From an uncultured Flavobacteriales bacterium (GTDB taxonomy: Bacteria > Bacteroidota > Bacteroidia > Palsa-965), in assembly GCA_903873905.1 (NCBI GenBank), contig CAIQQJ010000037.1, positions 1-54,010 of the forward strand: a DNA stretch of 54,010 nt. The letters are read 5' to 3'. Positions 39,893 through 47,901 of this stretch are shown here, one piece after another. Position numbers and translations under genes: made by a program. Positions within the stretch are counted from its first letter, which is position 1; each line of letters begins with the position of its first letter. A model generated the notes under the pieces. The model was not told where the DNA came from, did no database searches, and saw only the letters and a program-made list of their open reading frames with translations.

Positions 39893-42244
39893 ATGGCTAA
39901 AAAAGTTCTTCCTAAGAAAAAAGCGCAAGGCGCAGCTGCAAAAACAGCAATTTTTACGCTACCCCCATTAGATGGGAAAGGGTGGCTTTTTCTAAAAGAT
40001 TTCAAGTTTCAGGCACTTGTTATTGTAATTGTAGGCGTTTTGTTTTACGCAAACACATACAAAAATCAATATGCTCTTGATGATGATATCATCATGAAAC
40101 AGAACATGTATGTGCAAAAGGGCTTTTCAGGCATTGGGGAAATTCTGAGCAATGATGCCTATAAAAGTTATTACGAGAGCATGGGTGTGGAACAACAACT
40201 TTCCGGTGGCCGTTATCGTCCTTTGTCTGTTATCACTTTTGCAATTGAACAACAAATATTTGGCGAATGTTATGGCGAACGTTACACACAAGTACGCGAT
40301 TCGCTTTTTGATTTGCAGAAGAAAAACATAAATGATCAGAATGTTTATCGGTTGATCAATGAAAAAAACGCACTTGACAAAAAAATAACGAAAGTCAATT
40401 TCGAGTTAGCGCGTGTGAGACATAACATGCAGATCTATTGGTTTGTCTTGACAATGGTTGTTTTGCTTTGGTTGTTCCGCGAACATTTTTTCCGATCCAA
40501 TACCGACATCGCATTCTTAACGGTTTTACTTTTTACAATTCATCCCATTCATACCGAAGTAATTGCCAACGTAAAAAGTCGTGATGAAATATTTTCCTTG
40601 TTATTTATCGGATTGACATTCATTTTCTTTTTCCAATATGATTTGAAAAGGAAAACGAAGGATATGATTTGGGGAATGGTTTGTTTTTTCCTCGCCTTGC
40701 TTTCGAAGGAATATGCTGCTGTAATGATTTTTCTGGTTCCCGCATCGCTGATGATTTTTCATAAACGAAAACTGAAGGATTTGACGAAGCTTCTTTTTCC
40801 AATTGGAGCAGTGATGGTTCTTTATGTTCTTGTTCGACTCAATGCAATTGGTGGAGCAGCATCAGCACCAGTTGACAAATCTTCTCAGGATCCGCTCAAC
40901 GATCCTTATTTGTATGCAAGTAGGGAACAAACATTGGCATCAAAAATAAATCGTCTCGATGATTATTTATGGTTGCTCATTTTGCCTTATCCTTTGGTGT
41001 CTGATTATTCCTACCAACATTTTGCATATTCCAAATTCACAGATCCGATGGTGTGGCTTTCGCTCGCCGTGAATATTGGAATGGTGGTTTTGCTGTATAA
41101 GCTTTGGAAAAAGAAACATCCGATGGCGTTTGCATTATTGCTTTATTTGGGATTCTTCGCATTGGTGTGCAACATCTTTTTTGACATCGGTGCCACAATG
41201 GGCGAACGATTGATTTTCCATTCCTCATTGGGATTTTGTATGGCAATTGCCTGGTTGTTGGTGAAAGGGCTGGAGAAAATAAAAACATCTCAACCGGTAA
41301 TTCTCACTTGTCTTTTCATTGCAATTTCAATTCCTGCTTGGCGATATACACAAGTGAGAAATCAGGATTGGAAAAATGACTTTTCGCTTTTCACCAAGGA
41401 TGTAAAAGTTCATCCGAATTCCGCTCTAGTCAATGGAAACGCAGGTTCGCAATACATGGATTATGGACTTTCCTACCTGGGTCATGACACCATAATTGGA
41501 AGAGACACCATTCACCAATTCGGAAGAGACACCTTAAAAGTTTATCGCTACGCAGATACTGCAAGTGGGTATTTATTAAGAGCGACACAGATTCACAAAA
41601 AATATGTGAATGGCTATCTTAATCTTGGACTCTGTTATTATTATACAAACAGATACGAACAGGCAGCTCAAGCCTGGTCAAGCGCTTACCAATATTTTCC
41701 TTCGAATAACATTTTGTTGACCTATCAACAAATGTTCAAAGGGCAAGCGAATAATCGTGCAGCGAGAAAAGACTATGCAGGTGCAGCAAAATTTTTGAGG
41801 TGCGCTGCCATTTCTGTGCCGAGTGACGCAGGTGCATGGGCGGATTATGCGGGCGCGAGTTTTATGGGCAAGGATTTCAGTAATGCGAAGAATGGTTTCA
41901 CGCAAGCAATTGAAACGATTGGACAACAAATTAGCAATGCACAAACTGCAGGAGATAAACAGCGTGTTCAAGATTTACAGAATCAACAAAATCAGTTGAG
42001 AGGCGGACTTCGCGCTGCAATGCACAATGAAATATGCGTGAATGCATGGAAAAAGGATTCCTTGAATGCAGATAGTACAATAATTCTTGCCAATGCATTT
42101 ATGGGAACAGCCGAATTTTTTCCAGAATCAAAAAGATTGTTGAACAAAGCATTGTCGATTCGTCCAAATGATAAACGTGCACTTTTTCTTCTGGATAGTT
42201 TGGGGACACTTGAGGAAAAACTGAAAACACCCACACTGAAATAA
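39893..42244 (+). CDS. TMTC-like multi-spanning membrane protein with TPR repeats
   Basis: 783 residues from ATG 39893 (MAKKVLPKKKAQGAAAKTA). About ten membrane helices in residues 45-480, with a luminal/periplasmic first loop containing YALDDDIIMKQN (the acidic DD motif of GT-C glycosyltransferases) and LFTIHPIHTEVIANVKSRDEI, the signature seen in TMTC/DUF1736 proteins. TPR units follow (about 490-780; SGYLLRATQIHKKYVNGYLNLGLCYYYTNRYEQAAQAW in pieces). Family members transfer mannose or related sugars to proteins from a polyprenyl donor. Here the sugar and acceptor are unknown. Monocistronic, ending at a palindromic repeat. Confidence 0.85.
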   Translation: MAKKVLPKKKAQGAAAKTAIFTLPPLDGKGWLFLKDFKFQALVIVIVGVLFYANTYKNQYALDDDIIMKQNMYVQKGFSGIGEILSNDAYKSYYESMGVEQQLSGGRYRPLSVITFAIEQQIFGECYGERYTQVRDSLFDLQKKNINDQNVYRLINEKNALDKKITKVNFELARVRHNMQIYWFVLTMVVLLWLFREHFFRSNTDIAFLTVLLFTIHPIHTEVIANVKSRDEIFSLLFIGLTFIFFFQYDLKRKTKDMIWGMVCFFLALLSKEYAAVMIFLVPASLMIFHKRKLKDLTKLLFPIGAVMVLYVLVRLNAIGGAASAPVDKSSQDPLNDPYLYASREQTLASKINRLDDYLWLLILPYPLVSDYSYQHFAYSKFTDPMVWLSLAVNIGMVVLLYKLWKKKHPMAFALLLYLGFFALVCNIFFDIGATMGERLIFHSSLGFCMAIAWLLVKGLEKIKTSQPVILTCLFIAISIPAWRYTQVRNQDWKNDFSLFTKDVKVHPNSALVNGNAGSQYMDYGLSYLGHDTIIGRDTIHQFGRDTLKVYRYADTASGYLLRATQIHKKYVNGYLNLGLCYYYTNRYEQAAQAWSSAYQYFPSNNILLTYQQMFKGQANNRAARKDYAGAAKFLRCAAISVPSDAGAWADYAGASFMGKDFSNAKNGFTQAIETIGQQISNAQTAGDKQRVQDLQNQQNQLRGGLRAAMHNEICVNAWKKDSLNADSTIILANAFMGTAEFFPESKRLLNKALSIRPNDKRALFLLDSLGTLEEKLKTPTLK

Positions 42245-42330
42245 TTTTGAATTATGAGTTTTGAATTCTTGATTATTCGCGTGTAACTATCTTATAACAA
42301 TTCAAAATTTAGCAGTCAAAATTCAGAATT
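42243..42330. repeat. Word-repetitive palindrome upstream of the asparaginase gene
   Basis: AATTTTGAATTATGAG and TTTTGAATTC on the left, AATTCAAAATTTAGC and AAAATTCAGAATT on the right. Occupies the whole gap to the next gene. Confidence 0.5.
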
Positions 42331-43251
42331 ATGAAAATTGCAGTACATGGTGGGGCAGGAACAATTCTTCCTGAGCAACTCACTCCAGAATTAGAAAAAA
42401 ATTACCGAGCAGGATTGGAACGTGCATTAAAGTCGGGATACGAAATATTAAAAAATGGTGGATCTTCTTTGGATGCAGTTCAAGCTGCGGTAACTGTTCT
42501 CGAAGATGATCCGCTTTTTAATGCAGGTCGTGGTGCTGTGCTTACACATGAAGGAAAATGTGAAATGGATGCTGCGATTATGGATGGCGCAACCCGAAGA
42601 GCAGGTGCAGTTGCCGGAATTCACGGAATAAAGAATCCTGTTGTGCTTGCGCGAATGGTGATGGAAAAATCGGAACATGTAATGTTGGTTGGAAAAGGTG
42701 CGGAAGATTTTGCGCGTGCGAATAAATTGATTTTTAAAAACGAGGAATATTTTCTCACCGAACAACGTCGTCAACAATGGTTGAGTGTAAAAGATACCGA
42801 CACAACCTTGTTGGATCATACCAACAAAAAAGATGAAAAGAAATTCGGAACGGTTGGGGCTGTTGCCATTGATTCAAAAGGAAATTTGGCCGCATCAACT
42901 TCAACAGGAGGAATGACCAACAAACGTTGGGGAAGAGTGGGTGATACGCCACTTATCGGTGCGGGCACTTTTGCAGATGAGACGGTTGCAATTTCTTGCA
43001 CTGGTCATGGTGAATTTTATATTCGAAGAGTTGTTGCCCATGAAATTTCCGCCTTGATGCGCTATAAAAATGTGACATTGCAAGAGGCTTGTGATGAAGT
43101 TGTTTTTAATCAATTGCAAAAAGATGGAGGAGAAGGCGGATTGATTGCCATTGACAGCAAGGGAAACTGCACACTTTCCTTCAATACACCGGGAATGTAC
43201 AGAGGAACAATGGATGCAGAAGGGAATTGTACAACGGCTATTTATAAATAG
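42331..43251 (+). CDS. iaaA: Isoaspartyl peptidase/L-asparaginase (plant type, Ntn hydrolase)
   Basis: 306 residues. The precursor is cut before T174 in KKFGTVGAVAID, which becomes the N-terminal nucleophile. Other motifs: AVHGGAGTI at the start, SLDAVQAAVTVLEDDPLFNAGRGAVL, STGGMTNKRWGRVGDTPLIGAGTFAD and CTGHGEFYIRRVVAHEI. It releases aspartate from beta-aspartyl peptides and asparagine. No signal peptide, so cytoplasmic. Length is normal. Confidence 0.96.
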   Translation: MKIAVHGGAGTILPEQLTPELEKNYRAGLERALKSGYEILKNGGSSLDAVQAAVTVLEDDPLFNAGRGAVLTHEGKCEMDAAIMDGATRRAGAVAGIHGIKNPVVLARMVMEKSEHVMLVGKGAEDFARANKLIFKNEEYFLTEQRRQQWLSVKDTDTTLLDHTNKKDEKKFGTVGAVAIDSKGNLAASTSTGGMTNKRWGRVGDTPLIGAGTFADETVAISCTGHGEFYIRRVVAHEISALMRYKNVTLQEACDEVVFNQLQKDGGEGGLIAIDSKGNCTLSFNTPGMYRGTMDAEGNCTTAIYK

Positions 43252-43316
43252 GCTCCGAACAATTCAATGTTAATAAAAGCATTTTTTTAGCGTAACATGC
43301 AAATTGGTTTATCCGT

Positions 43317-43324
43317 TACATTTG
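43317..43324 (+). promoter_or_regulatory. Promoter -7 box of the small conserved gene
   Basis: TACATTTG matches TAnnTTTG, 14 nt before the ATG at 43339. Confidence 0.5.
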
Positions 43325-43338
43325 TATAATCGCCTTTT

Positions 43339-43614
43339 ATGACCATCAGAGAAGACCTTCTTAAAAAATATTTTGCGACAGCTACAATTGGAGGAACGGT
43401 TTCCATCAACGATTTGCGTGATCGTGAATTCAATGGTGAACCGCTTTCACAGAATGAAGTTCTTGCACTTGCTAATTTTGATCATTATCGCATTGAACTT
43501 TTAAATGCACAAACTTCCGATATGGCATTTCACGAACAATACCGTCAGTTGCAAGTGCTCGCAAATCTGGCTGACTGGAAAGATTTTGTGAATATGGAGT
43601 CTTTCGGAAAATAG
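43339..43614 (+). CDS. Small protein of unknown function
   Basis: 91 residues, MTIREDLLKKYFATATIGG, with a helical body (NEVLALANFDHYRIELLNAQTSDMAFHEQYRQLQVLANL in pieces) and no membrane segment or signal. Acidic, probably cytoplasmic. It has its own promoter and a strong terminator, so it is a complete transcription unit. No family recognised. Confidence 0.65.
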   Translation: MTIREDLLKKYFATATIGGTVSINDLRDREFNGEPLSQNEVLALANFDHYRIELLNAQTSDMAFHEQYRQLQVLANLADWKDFVNMESFGK

Positions 43615-43640
43615 GAAGCCCTCGAATTAGGAATTCTACA

Positions 43641-43690
43641 AAAAATAAAAAGGACTAATTCTCTTAGGAGATTGGTCCTTTATTTTTTTT
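43641..43690 (+). terminator. Intrinsic terminator after the small conserved gene
   Basis: AGGACTAATTCTC-TTAG-GAG-ATTGGTCCT (43651-43679; 11-12 bp, one bulge, one G-T pair), followed by a T-rich run TTATTTTTTTT. Confidence 0.85.
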
Positions 43691-43837
43691 CGTAATTCGC
43701 GCAAGCATCGCCCCTCAACTTTTGTAACCTAAACATTAATGATCATCAAATATCACCTGTCGCCACTTGATATTGGATGATTGATTGTGCGTTGCTCGAA
43801 AATTTGAATTGAAAATAAAATTCAAAAATGAGGTATC

Positions 43838-43871
43838 AAAAAAAAGCCGATCAACAGGGTCAATCGGCTTT
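43838..43871 (-). terminator. Intrinsic terminator after slyD
   Basis: AAAGCCGAT (43843-43851) pairs with ATCGGCTTT (43863-43871); on the minus strand it is followed by a T run (the A run 43838-43845 on the plus strand). Confidence 0.8.
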
Positions 43872-43898
43872 CATTTATCATTATGTATTCATCAGTTC

Positions 43899-44417
43899 TT
43901 AGTGATGATGTCCGCCTGGTCCGTGTACGTGACCGTGTTCGAGTTCTTCTTTTGTTGCTTCGCGAACGGCTAAGACTTCACCATTGAAATGAAGTTCTTT
44001 TCCTGCAAGCGGATGATTAAAATCCATCTTGATGTTTTCAAGTGAAATTTCAATCACTTTTCCCCAGAGGCGATGACCTTCTTGATCAACCATTGGAACG
44101 TTTTTTCCAACAGCAATTGTTTCGGAATCCAATGTGCCGTCTTCGCCAAGAAAGTTTGCAACAGGAAGACTCACGATATGATCGAGCTGGAATTCACCAT
44201 AACCTTCTTCAGCGGAAACACGAAAATCAAATTTGTCGCCAATTGTTTTACCGGAAAGATTTTTTTCGAATTCTGGAAGCAATTGTCCGCCACCGAAAAG
44301 AAAAGTAAATGGATCTTCAGTTGAAGTTTTTTCAATTGTGATTTCTTCAGCACCGTTTTCGCCGGCTACTGTGAGATGATAATTGACAGATACTGCTGTG
44401 TTAAGAGAGATGTTCAT
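43899..44417 (-). CDS. slyD: SlyD-like FKBP peptidyl-prolyl isomerase
   Basis: 172 residues. The FKBP core is split by an inserted-flap domain: SVNYHLTVAGENGAEEI, then PFTFLFGGGQLLPEFEKNLSGKTIGDKFDF, AEEGYGEFQLDHI, a chaperone-like insert, and MDFNHPLAGKELHFNGEVLAVREATKEEL. The C terminus GHVHGPGGHHH is a metal-binding tail as in SlyD. It catalyses cis-trans isomerisation of X-Pro bonds in the cytoplasm and may deliver nickel. Monocistronic. Confidence 0.95.
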   Translation of the reverse strand: MNISLNTAVSVNYHLTVAGENGAEEITIEKTSTEDPFTFLFGGGQLLPEFEKNLSGKTIGDKFDFRVSAEEGYGEFQLDHIVSLPVANFLGEDGTLDSETIAVGKNVPMVDQEGHRLWGKVIEISLENIKMDFNHPLAGKELHFNGEVLAVREATKEELEHGHVHGPGGHHH

Positions 44418-44464
44418 TTTTAAAATGTTTTTTGAATTAAATTTCGGTAAAGGTAGGAAAAAGG

Positions 44465-44511
44465 GGTAATTGAGTATTGCGTATTTGGTATTGTGTATTG
44501 AGTATTTGTTT
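44465..44511. repeat. Tandem word repeat next to slyD
   Basis: Variants of TTGAGTATTTGGTA repeated four times; the complement (CCAATACCC, CGCAATAC) recurs at 44790-44815 on the other side of the element and REP copy. Similar words precede hom (25768-25800). Confidence 0.45.
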
Positions 44512-44637
44512 GATTTGTTCGAGCGTATTCTAGAACGGGCCGTGACGGAGGTTTCCTATTGATTAGGAGATGTTCGATAGTAGTCCCTTTACAACTATTG
44601 TATTCGCATGTGACGCTCCACTTCGCTCGAACAAATC
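44512..44637. repeat. 126-nt element with perfect 14-bp terminal inverted repeats
   Basis: GATTTGTTCGAGCG (44512-44525) and CGCTCGAACAAATC (44624-44637) are exact inverted copies. The interior has CGGAGGTTTCC-TATTGATTAGGAG and ACAACTATTGTATTCGCATG, no ORF. MITE-like shape, but no target-site duplication is evident at its ends. A REP copy begins 10 nt further. Confidence 0.6.
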
Positions 44638-44646
44638 CGTCTTTCT

Positions 44647-44761
44647 CGCGTGAGGGATAGCAGTGGAAAGCCCAGAAGACGTGGTGTGGGGTTTTCAAAC
44701 CCGACACTGCGGCTGAGGACTTGGAACGAATAGCCCGACCCGACGCAGGAGGGACACGCCC
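44647..44761 (+). repeat. REP-like dispersed repeat, copy 3
   Basis: CGCGTGAGGGATAGCAGTGG, AAAGCCC, a central hairpin (GTGTGGGGTTT/AAACCCGACAC, one mismatch), GAGGACTTGGAACGAATAG, CCCGACCC and GGGACACGCCC. The most complete copy in the window together with 52246-52340. Confidence 0.75.
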
Positions 44762-44857
44762 ACATTTTCAAATAATTATTTTTCACTCAATTTCCAATAC
44801 CCAAAACGCAATACTTTTTCTGATTAATTTCGCCATCTCATCTCCAATAAAACTAGT

Positions 44858-46015
44858 ATGCCAGAATTTCCAGGACCAATCAGTTCAAAACTTCCACGTG
44901 CGGGGACAAGCATTTTTGCAGTGATGTCGAAATTGGCGGTGGAACACAATGCGATCAATCTTTCGCAAGGTTTCCCTGATTTTGAATGTCCGCGTGAATT
45001 GGTTTCGGCTGTGAATAGTGCGATGAAAGCAGGAAACAATCAATATGCTCCCATGCCTGGTGTGATGAAGTTGCGAGAAATGATTGCAGAAAAAACGGAG
45101 GAATTGTACGGTGCAAAATATAATCCTGAAACAGAAATTACCGTAACGGCAGGAGCGACCCAAGCGATTTACACTGCAATTTCCGCTGTGATTCGAGAAG
45201 ATGATGAAGTGATCATTTTTGAACCCGCTTATGATTGTTATGAACCCGCCATTGAATTGAATGGAGGAAAGGCCATTTATTTGCAATTAAAGGCGCCGGG
45301 TTACAACATTGATTGGAATGAAGTGAAAAAAGTGGTGAATCATCGCACGCGCATGATCATCATAAATAGTCCACATAATCCTTGCGGTTCGGTTTTGAAG
45401 GTGGAGGACATGAAGCAACTCGAAAAAATAACCAAGAATACGGAGATCATCATTCTTTCCGATGAAGTTTACGAGCATATTATTTTTGATGGAAACATTC
45501 ACGAGAGCATGGCGAAATATCCGAATCTCGCGAATAGAAGTTTCATTATTTCATCTTTTGGAAAAACATTTCATACCACAGGATGGAAGGTTGGTTATTG
45601 TGTTGCGCCGAAAGAATTGATGGTGGAATTCAGAAAGGTGCATCAGTTCATGGTGTTCTGTGTGAGCACGCCAATGCAATTCGGTATTGCTGAATTTCTG
45701 AAAAACAAAAATCATTATCAAGAGCTTGGTGCATTTTACCAAGCGAAACGCGATAAGTTTGTGAAGTTGTTGAAAGGTTCACGTTTTTCATTTGTGCCAA
45801 GCGCAGGAACTTATTTTCAATTATTGGGTTACGAAAAAATCACAAATGAAAAGGATACGGATTATGCGATCCGCTTGGTGAAAGAAAGTGGTGTTGCGTC
45901 CATTCCAATTTCCGTTTTTTATCATAAACCTGTTCATGATAATGTGCTGCGTTTCTGTTTTGCCAAAAAAGATGAAACGATTGAGAAGGCGGCGGAGATT
46001 TTGAGAAAAATCTAA
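44858..46015 (+). CDS. ybdL: Methionine aminotransferase (YbdL-type, fold-I PLP enzyme)
   Basis: 385 residues. The PLP lysine is K236 in SSFGKTFHTTGWKVG; other contacts are TAGATQAIYTAI, NSPHNPCGSV and SDEVYEHIIF. GTSIFAVMSKLAVEHNAINLSQGFPDF at the N terminus is typical of the YbdL/KAT class, which transaminates methionine (and aromatic/glutamine) with oxo acids. In methionine salvage the partner is an omega-amidase of the YafV/Nit2 class, and one lies at 49180-49986 on the same strand. Cytoplasmic. A -7-like TAATTTCG lies 27 nt before the start. Confidence 0.9.
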   Translation: MPEFPGPISSKLPRAGTSIFAVMSKLAVEHNAINLSQGFPDFECPRELVSAVNSAMKAGNNQYAPMPGVMKLREMIAEKTEELYGAKYNPETEITVTAGATQAIYTAISAVIREDDEVIIFEPAYDCYEPAIELNGGKAIYLQLKAPGYNIDWNEVKKVVNHRTRMIIINSPHNPCGSVLKVEDMKQLEKITKNTEIIILSDEVYEHIIFDGNIHESMAKYPNLANRSFIISSFGKTFHTTGWKVGYCVAPKELMVEFRKVHQFMVFCVSTPMQFGIAEFLKNKNHYQELGAFYQAKRDKFVKLLKGSRFSFVPSAGTYFQLLGYEKITNEKDTDYAIRLVKESGVASIPISVFYHKPVHDNVLRFCFAKKDETIEKAAEILRKI

Positions 46016-46036
46016 AAATCACTTTTATAAATTTTT

Positions 46037-46102
46037 GCCACAGAGGCGCAAAGTACGCAGAGGTTTTTAACTGAATCTTCGCGCTCTCCGCGCCTCTGCG
46101 GC
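46037..46102. repeat. CAGAGGCGC inverted repeat between convergent genes
   Basis: GCCACAGAGGCGC (46037-46049) and GCGCCTCTGCGGC (46090-46102), 12 of 13 bases complementary; a third copy-like word (ACGCAGAGG) lies within. A T-rich flank on both sides makes it a plausible two-way terminator. Confidence 0.6.
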
Positions 46103-46122
46103 TTTTATTAGCATTCAATTCA

Positions 46123-46662
46123 TCAAATCGAGACAAACTCAATTTTGCATTTCTCCAATCGCGCGTAATAATCTCGTTTGCGTTTGACGGTTTTTCCATC
46201 GAAAAATATTTTCTCCAATCCACTCCAAATTAAAAACCATCCTGCCGGCTCAAATAAAATCCTCAGGAAATTCTGTCCTAATTTGTTCATCTCGATGGTG
46301 GTTATGAGCACAGCAATCATCAAGGCACTTATACCACAAGCGGCCATGATCAATCCCTTATGTCGATTGTTGTTTACCTCACGGGCGATTTGTGCATATT
46401 CCCTTTTGAAATCCTTGCTTAGTCTTTTGATGATGATGTCTTCGATTTTTGCATCACGCTCTTTTACCGGAATTTGGAAACGCAATGTTTTGATCAACTC
46501 ATCTTTTTCCTCTGTGAGTTTGTTCATCTCCCGAATGAAATCATCGGAAATGGCGCGTTCACTGAAAGGTCTTGAATCGAAATCGGAAAAGAGATCGTTG
46601 TACGAATCAATCCAGATATTCAAATCACGCAATAAAGAATGATCAACGTTTGACTTGCTCAT
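46123..46662 (-). CDS. Membrane protein of unknown function
   Basis: 179 residues. A charged helical N-terminal half (1-95; EEKDELIKTLRFQIPVKERDAKIEDIIIKRL in pieces) is followed by two membrane helices (about 104-122, GLIMAACGISALMIAVLITTI, and 130-148, FLRILFEPAGWFLIWSGLE) and a short basic tail. A two-helix hairpin with a cytoplasmic coiled domain is likely. No family recognised. TAACTTGG, a near -7 box, lies 22 nt before the ATG. Confidence 0.65.
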   Translation of the reverse strand: MSKSNVDHSLLRDLNIWIDSYNDLFSDFDSRPFSERAISDDFIREMNKLTEEKDELIKTLRFQIPVKERDAKIEDIIIKRLSKDFKREYAQIAREVNNNRHKGLIMAACGISALMIAVLITTIEMNKLGQNFLRILFEPAGWFLIWSGLEKIFFDGKTVKRKRDYYARLEKCKIEFVSI

Positions 46663-46852
46663 GGCAATATTTCTACAGCCAAGTTAGGAAAGCGGCAGAA
46701 AAAATTCCATGATTTCATTAAGCAAATACATGATTTATTTCATGCATTGTGCTGTCTATTCTGATGCATTAGGAATGCACCTTCATAAAAATTCACCAAA
46801 AGGCACTTATTCGTAATTCGTATATTCGTATCGAATTTATAATTCCTACCCA

Positions 46853-47845
46853 ATGAAGTTATTTTACAACCTGATTCTTTCCACTGTATTTCTTTTTTCA
46901 ATTCCTTTTTCCGCATCCGCACAAAAAGACATTCCAGCTGTTTTGGATTCCGTGATCACTTTAGAAAAAGCGCCTGGAAAAGACACTGTGAAAGTTGGGG
47001 TTTATGTCACATCCATTTACAGCTTGGGCTTCGCACAAAATGATTTCGGAATAGATTATTGGGTTTGGTATATCTATAATGATTCCACGCTTACACCTTT
47101 GGAGACAACAGAAATAGTGAATTCTGAAAGTGTTTCAAAGGATTTCGCCTCAACGGAATTTAAGGGAAATGTTTATTGGGCAACCCATAAATGTTCTGCA
47201 ATGATTAAAAAAAACTGGGACATTGGCAGGTTTCCGCTCGACGGACAAACACTCGATGTGCTGATGGAAGAAACAGTAATGGATACATCCAAGCTTGTTT
47301 ACATTGCCGATACCGCTAATTCTAAAATTGACAAATCGGTGCAATTGAGTGGATGGAAAATTTCCGATTTCAAACTGCTGCCATCCAATTATACCTATAA
47401 TACCACTTATGGTGATCCGACATTACAAGGGAATAGTTCTTATGCAAGACTTTCGATCTCCACAAAAATTGAAAGAGAAAGCAAAAACATTTTCTTGAAA
47501 TTATTTCTCGGATTGTATGTTGCATTCCTGATTGCACTTTCAGTTTTTTTCCTTGATGGAGCGGAGATTGGTGCGCGTGTAAGTTTGTCGGTGGGTGCGC
47601 TGTTCGCCTCTGTTGGAAATAAATACATTGTCGACTCTTCCTTACCCGATCATTCATCGTTTACGATTGTAGATAAAATTCATGACGTAACCTTTGCCTT
47701 GATTCTTCTCAGTATTGTATTTAGCATTATTGCAAATGGTATAGATAAAAAATGGGATGAAAAAAGGACAAAAAAGTTTGATTTGGCTTGCTTCGTATTC
47801 CTAATGCTTGCTTACGCATTTGCACACTTTATCATTATCAAATAA
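46853..47845 (+). CDS. Prokaryotic pentameric ligand-gated ion channel homologue (GLIC/Cys-loop superfamily)
   Basis: 330 residues. Signal peptide to about residue 23 (SASA-QKD). A beta-rich extracellular domain (24-205) contains R126-F-P-L-D-G-Q132, the FPLDxQ signature of the Pro loop of Cys-loop receptors (the disulfide Cys pair is absent, as in other bacterial members). Then four helices: M1 about 213-233, M2 about 238-262 (ARVSLSVGALFASVGNKYIV), the M2-M3 loop VDSSLPDHSSFTIVDK with the conserved LP, M3 about 270-293, M4 about 308-329. The topology equals GLIC/ELIC. The pore-lining M2 is Ser/Ala-rich. The gating ligand is unknown. Usually missed and called hypothetical. Confidence 0.85.
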   Translation: MKLFYNLILSTVFLFSIPFSASAQKDIPAVLDSVITLEKAPGKDTVKVGVYVTSIYSLGFAQNDFGIDYWVWYIYNDSTLTPLETTEIVNSESVSKDFASTEFKGNVYWATHKCSAMIKKNWDIGRFPLDGQTLDVLMEETVMDTSKLVYIADTANSKIDKSVQLSGWKISDFKLLPSNYTYNTTYGDPTLQGNSSYARLSISTKIERESKNIFLKLFLGLYVAFLIALSVFFLDGAEIGARVSLSVGALFASVGNKYIVDSSLPDHSSFTIVDKIHDVTFALILLSIVFSIIANGIDKKWDEKRTKKFDLACFVFLMLAYAFAHFIIIK

Positions 47846-47901
47846 AAAGCAAGTGGCTGGTGCAAGACTAAAATGTTTCATATAAATAGCTAATATTTCT
47901 G

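Noticed and set aside
44647-44761. tRNA-like T-arm (GGGGTTTTCAAACCC) in the gap before ybdL
   Set aside because: No acceptor, D or anticodon arm fits around it; the sequence is the variable hairpin of the REP-like repeat.
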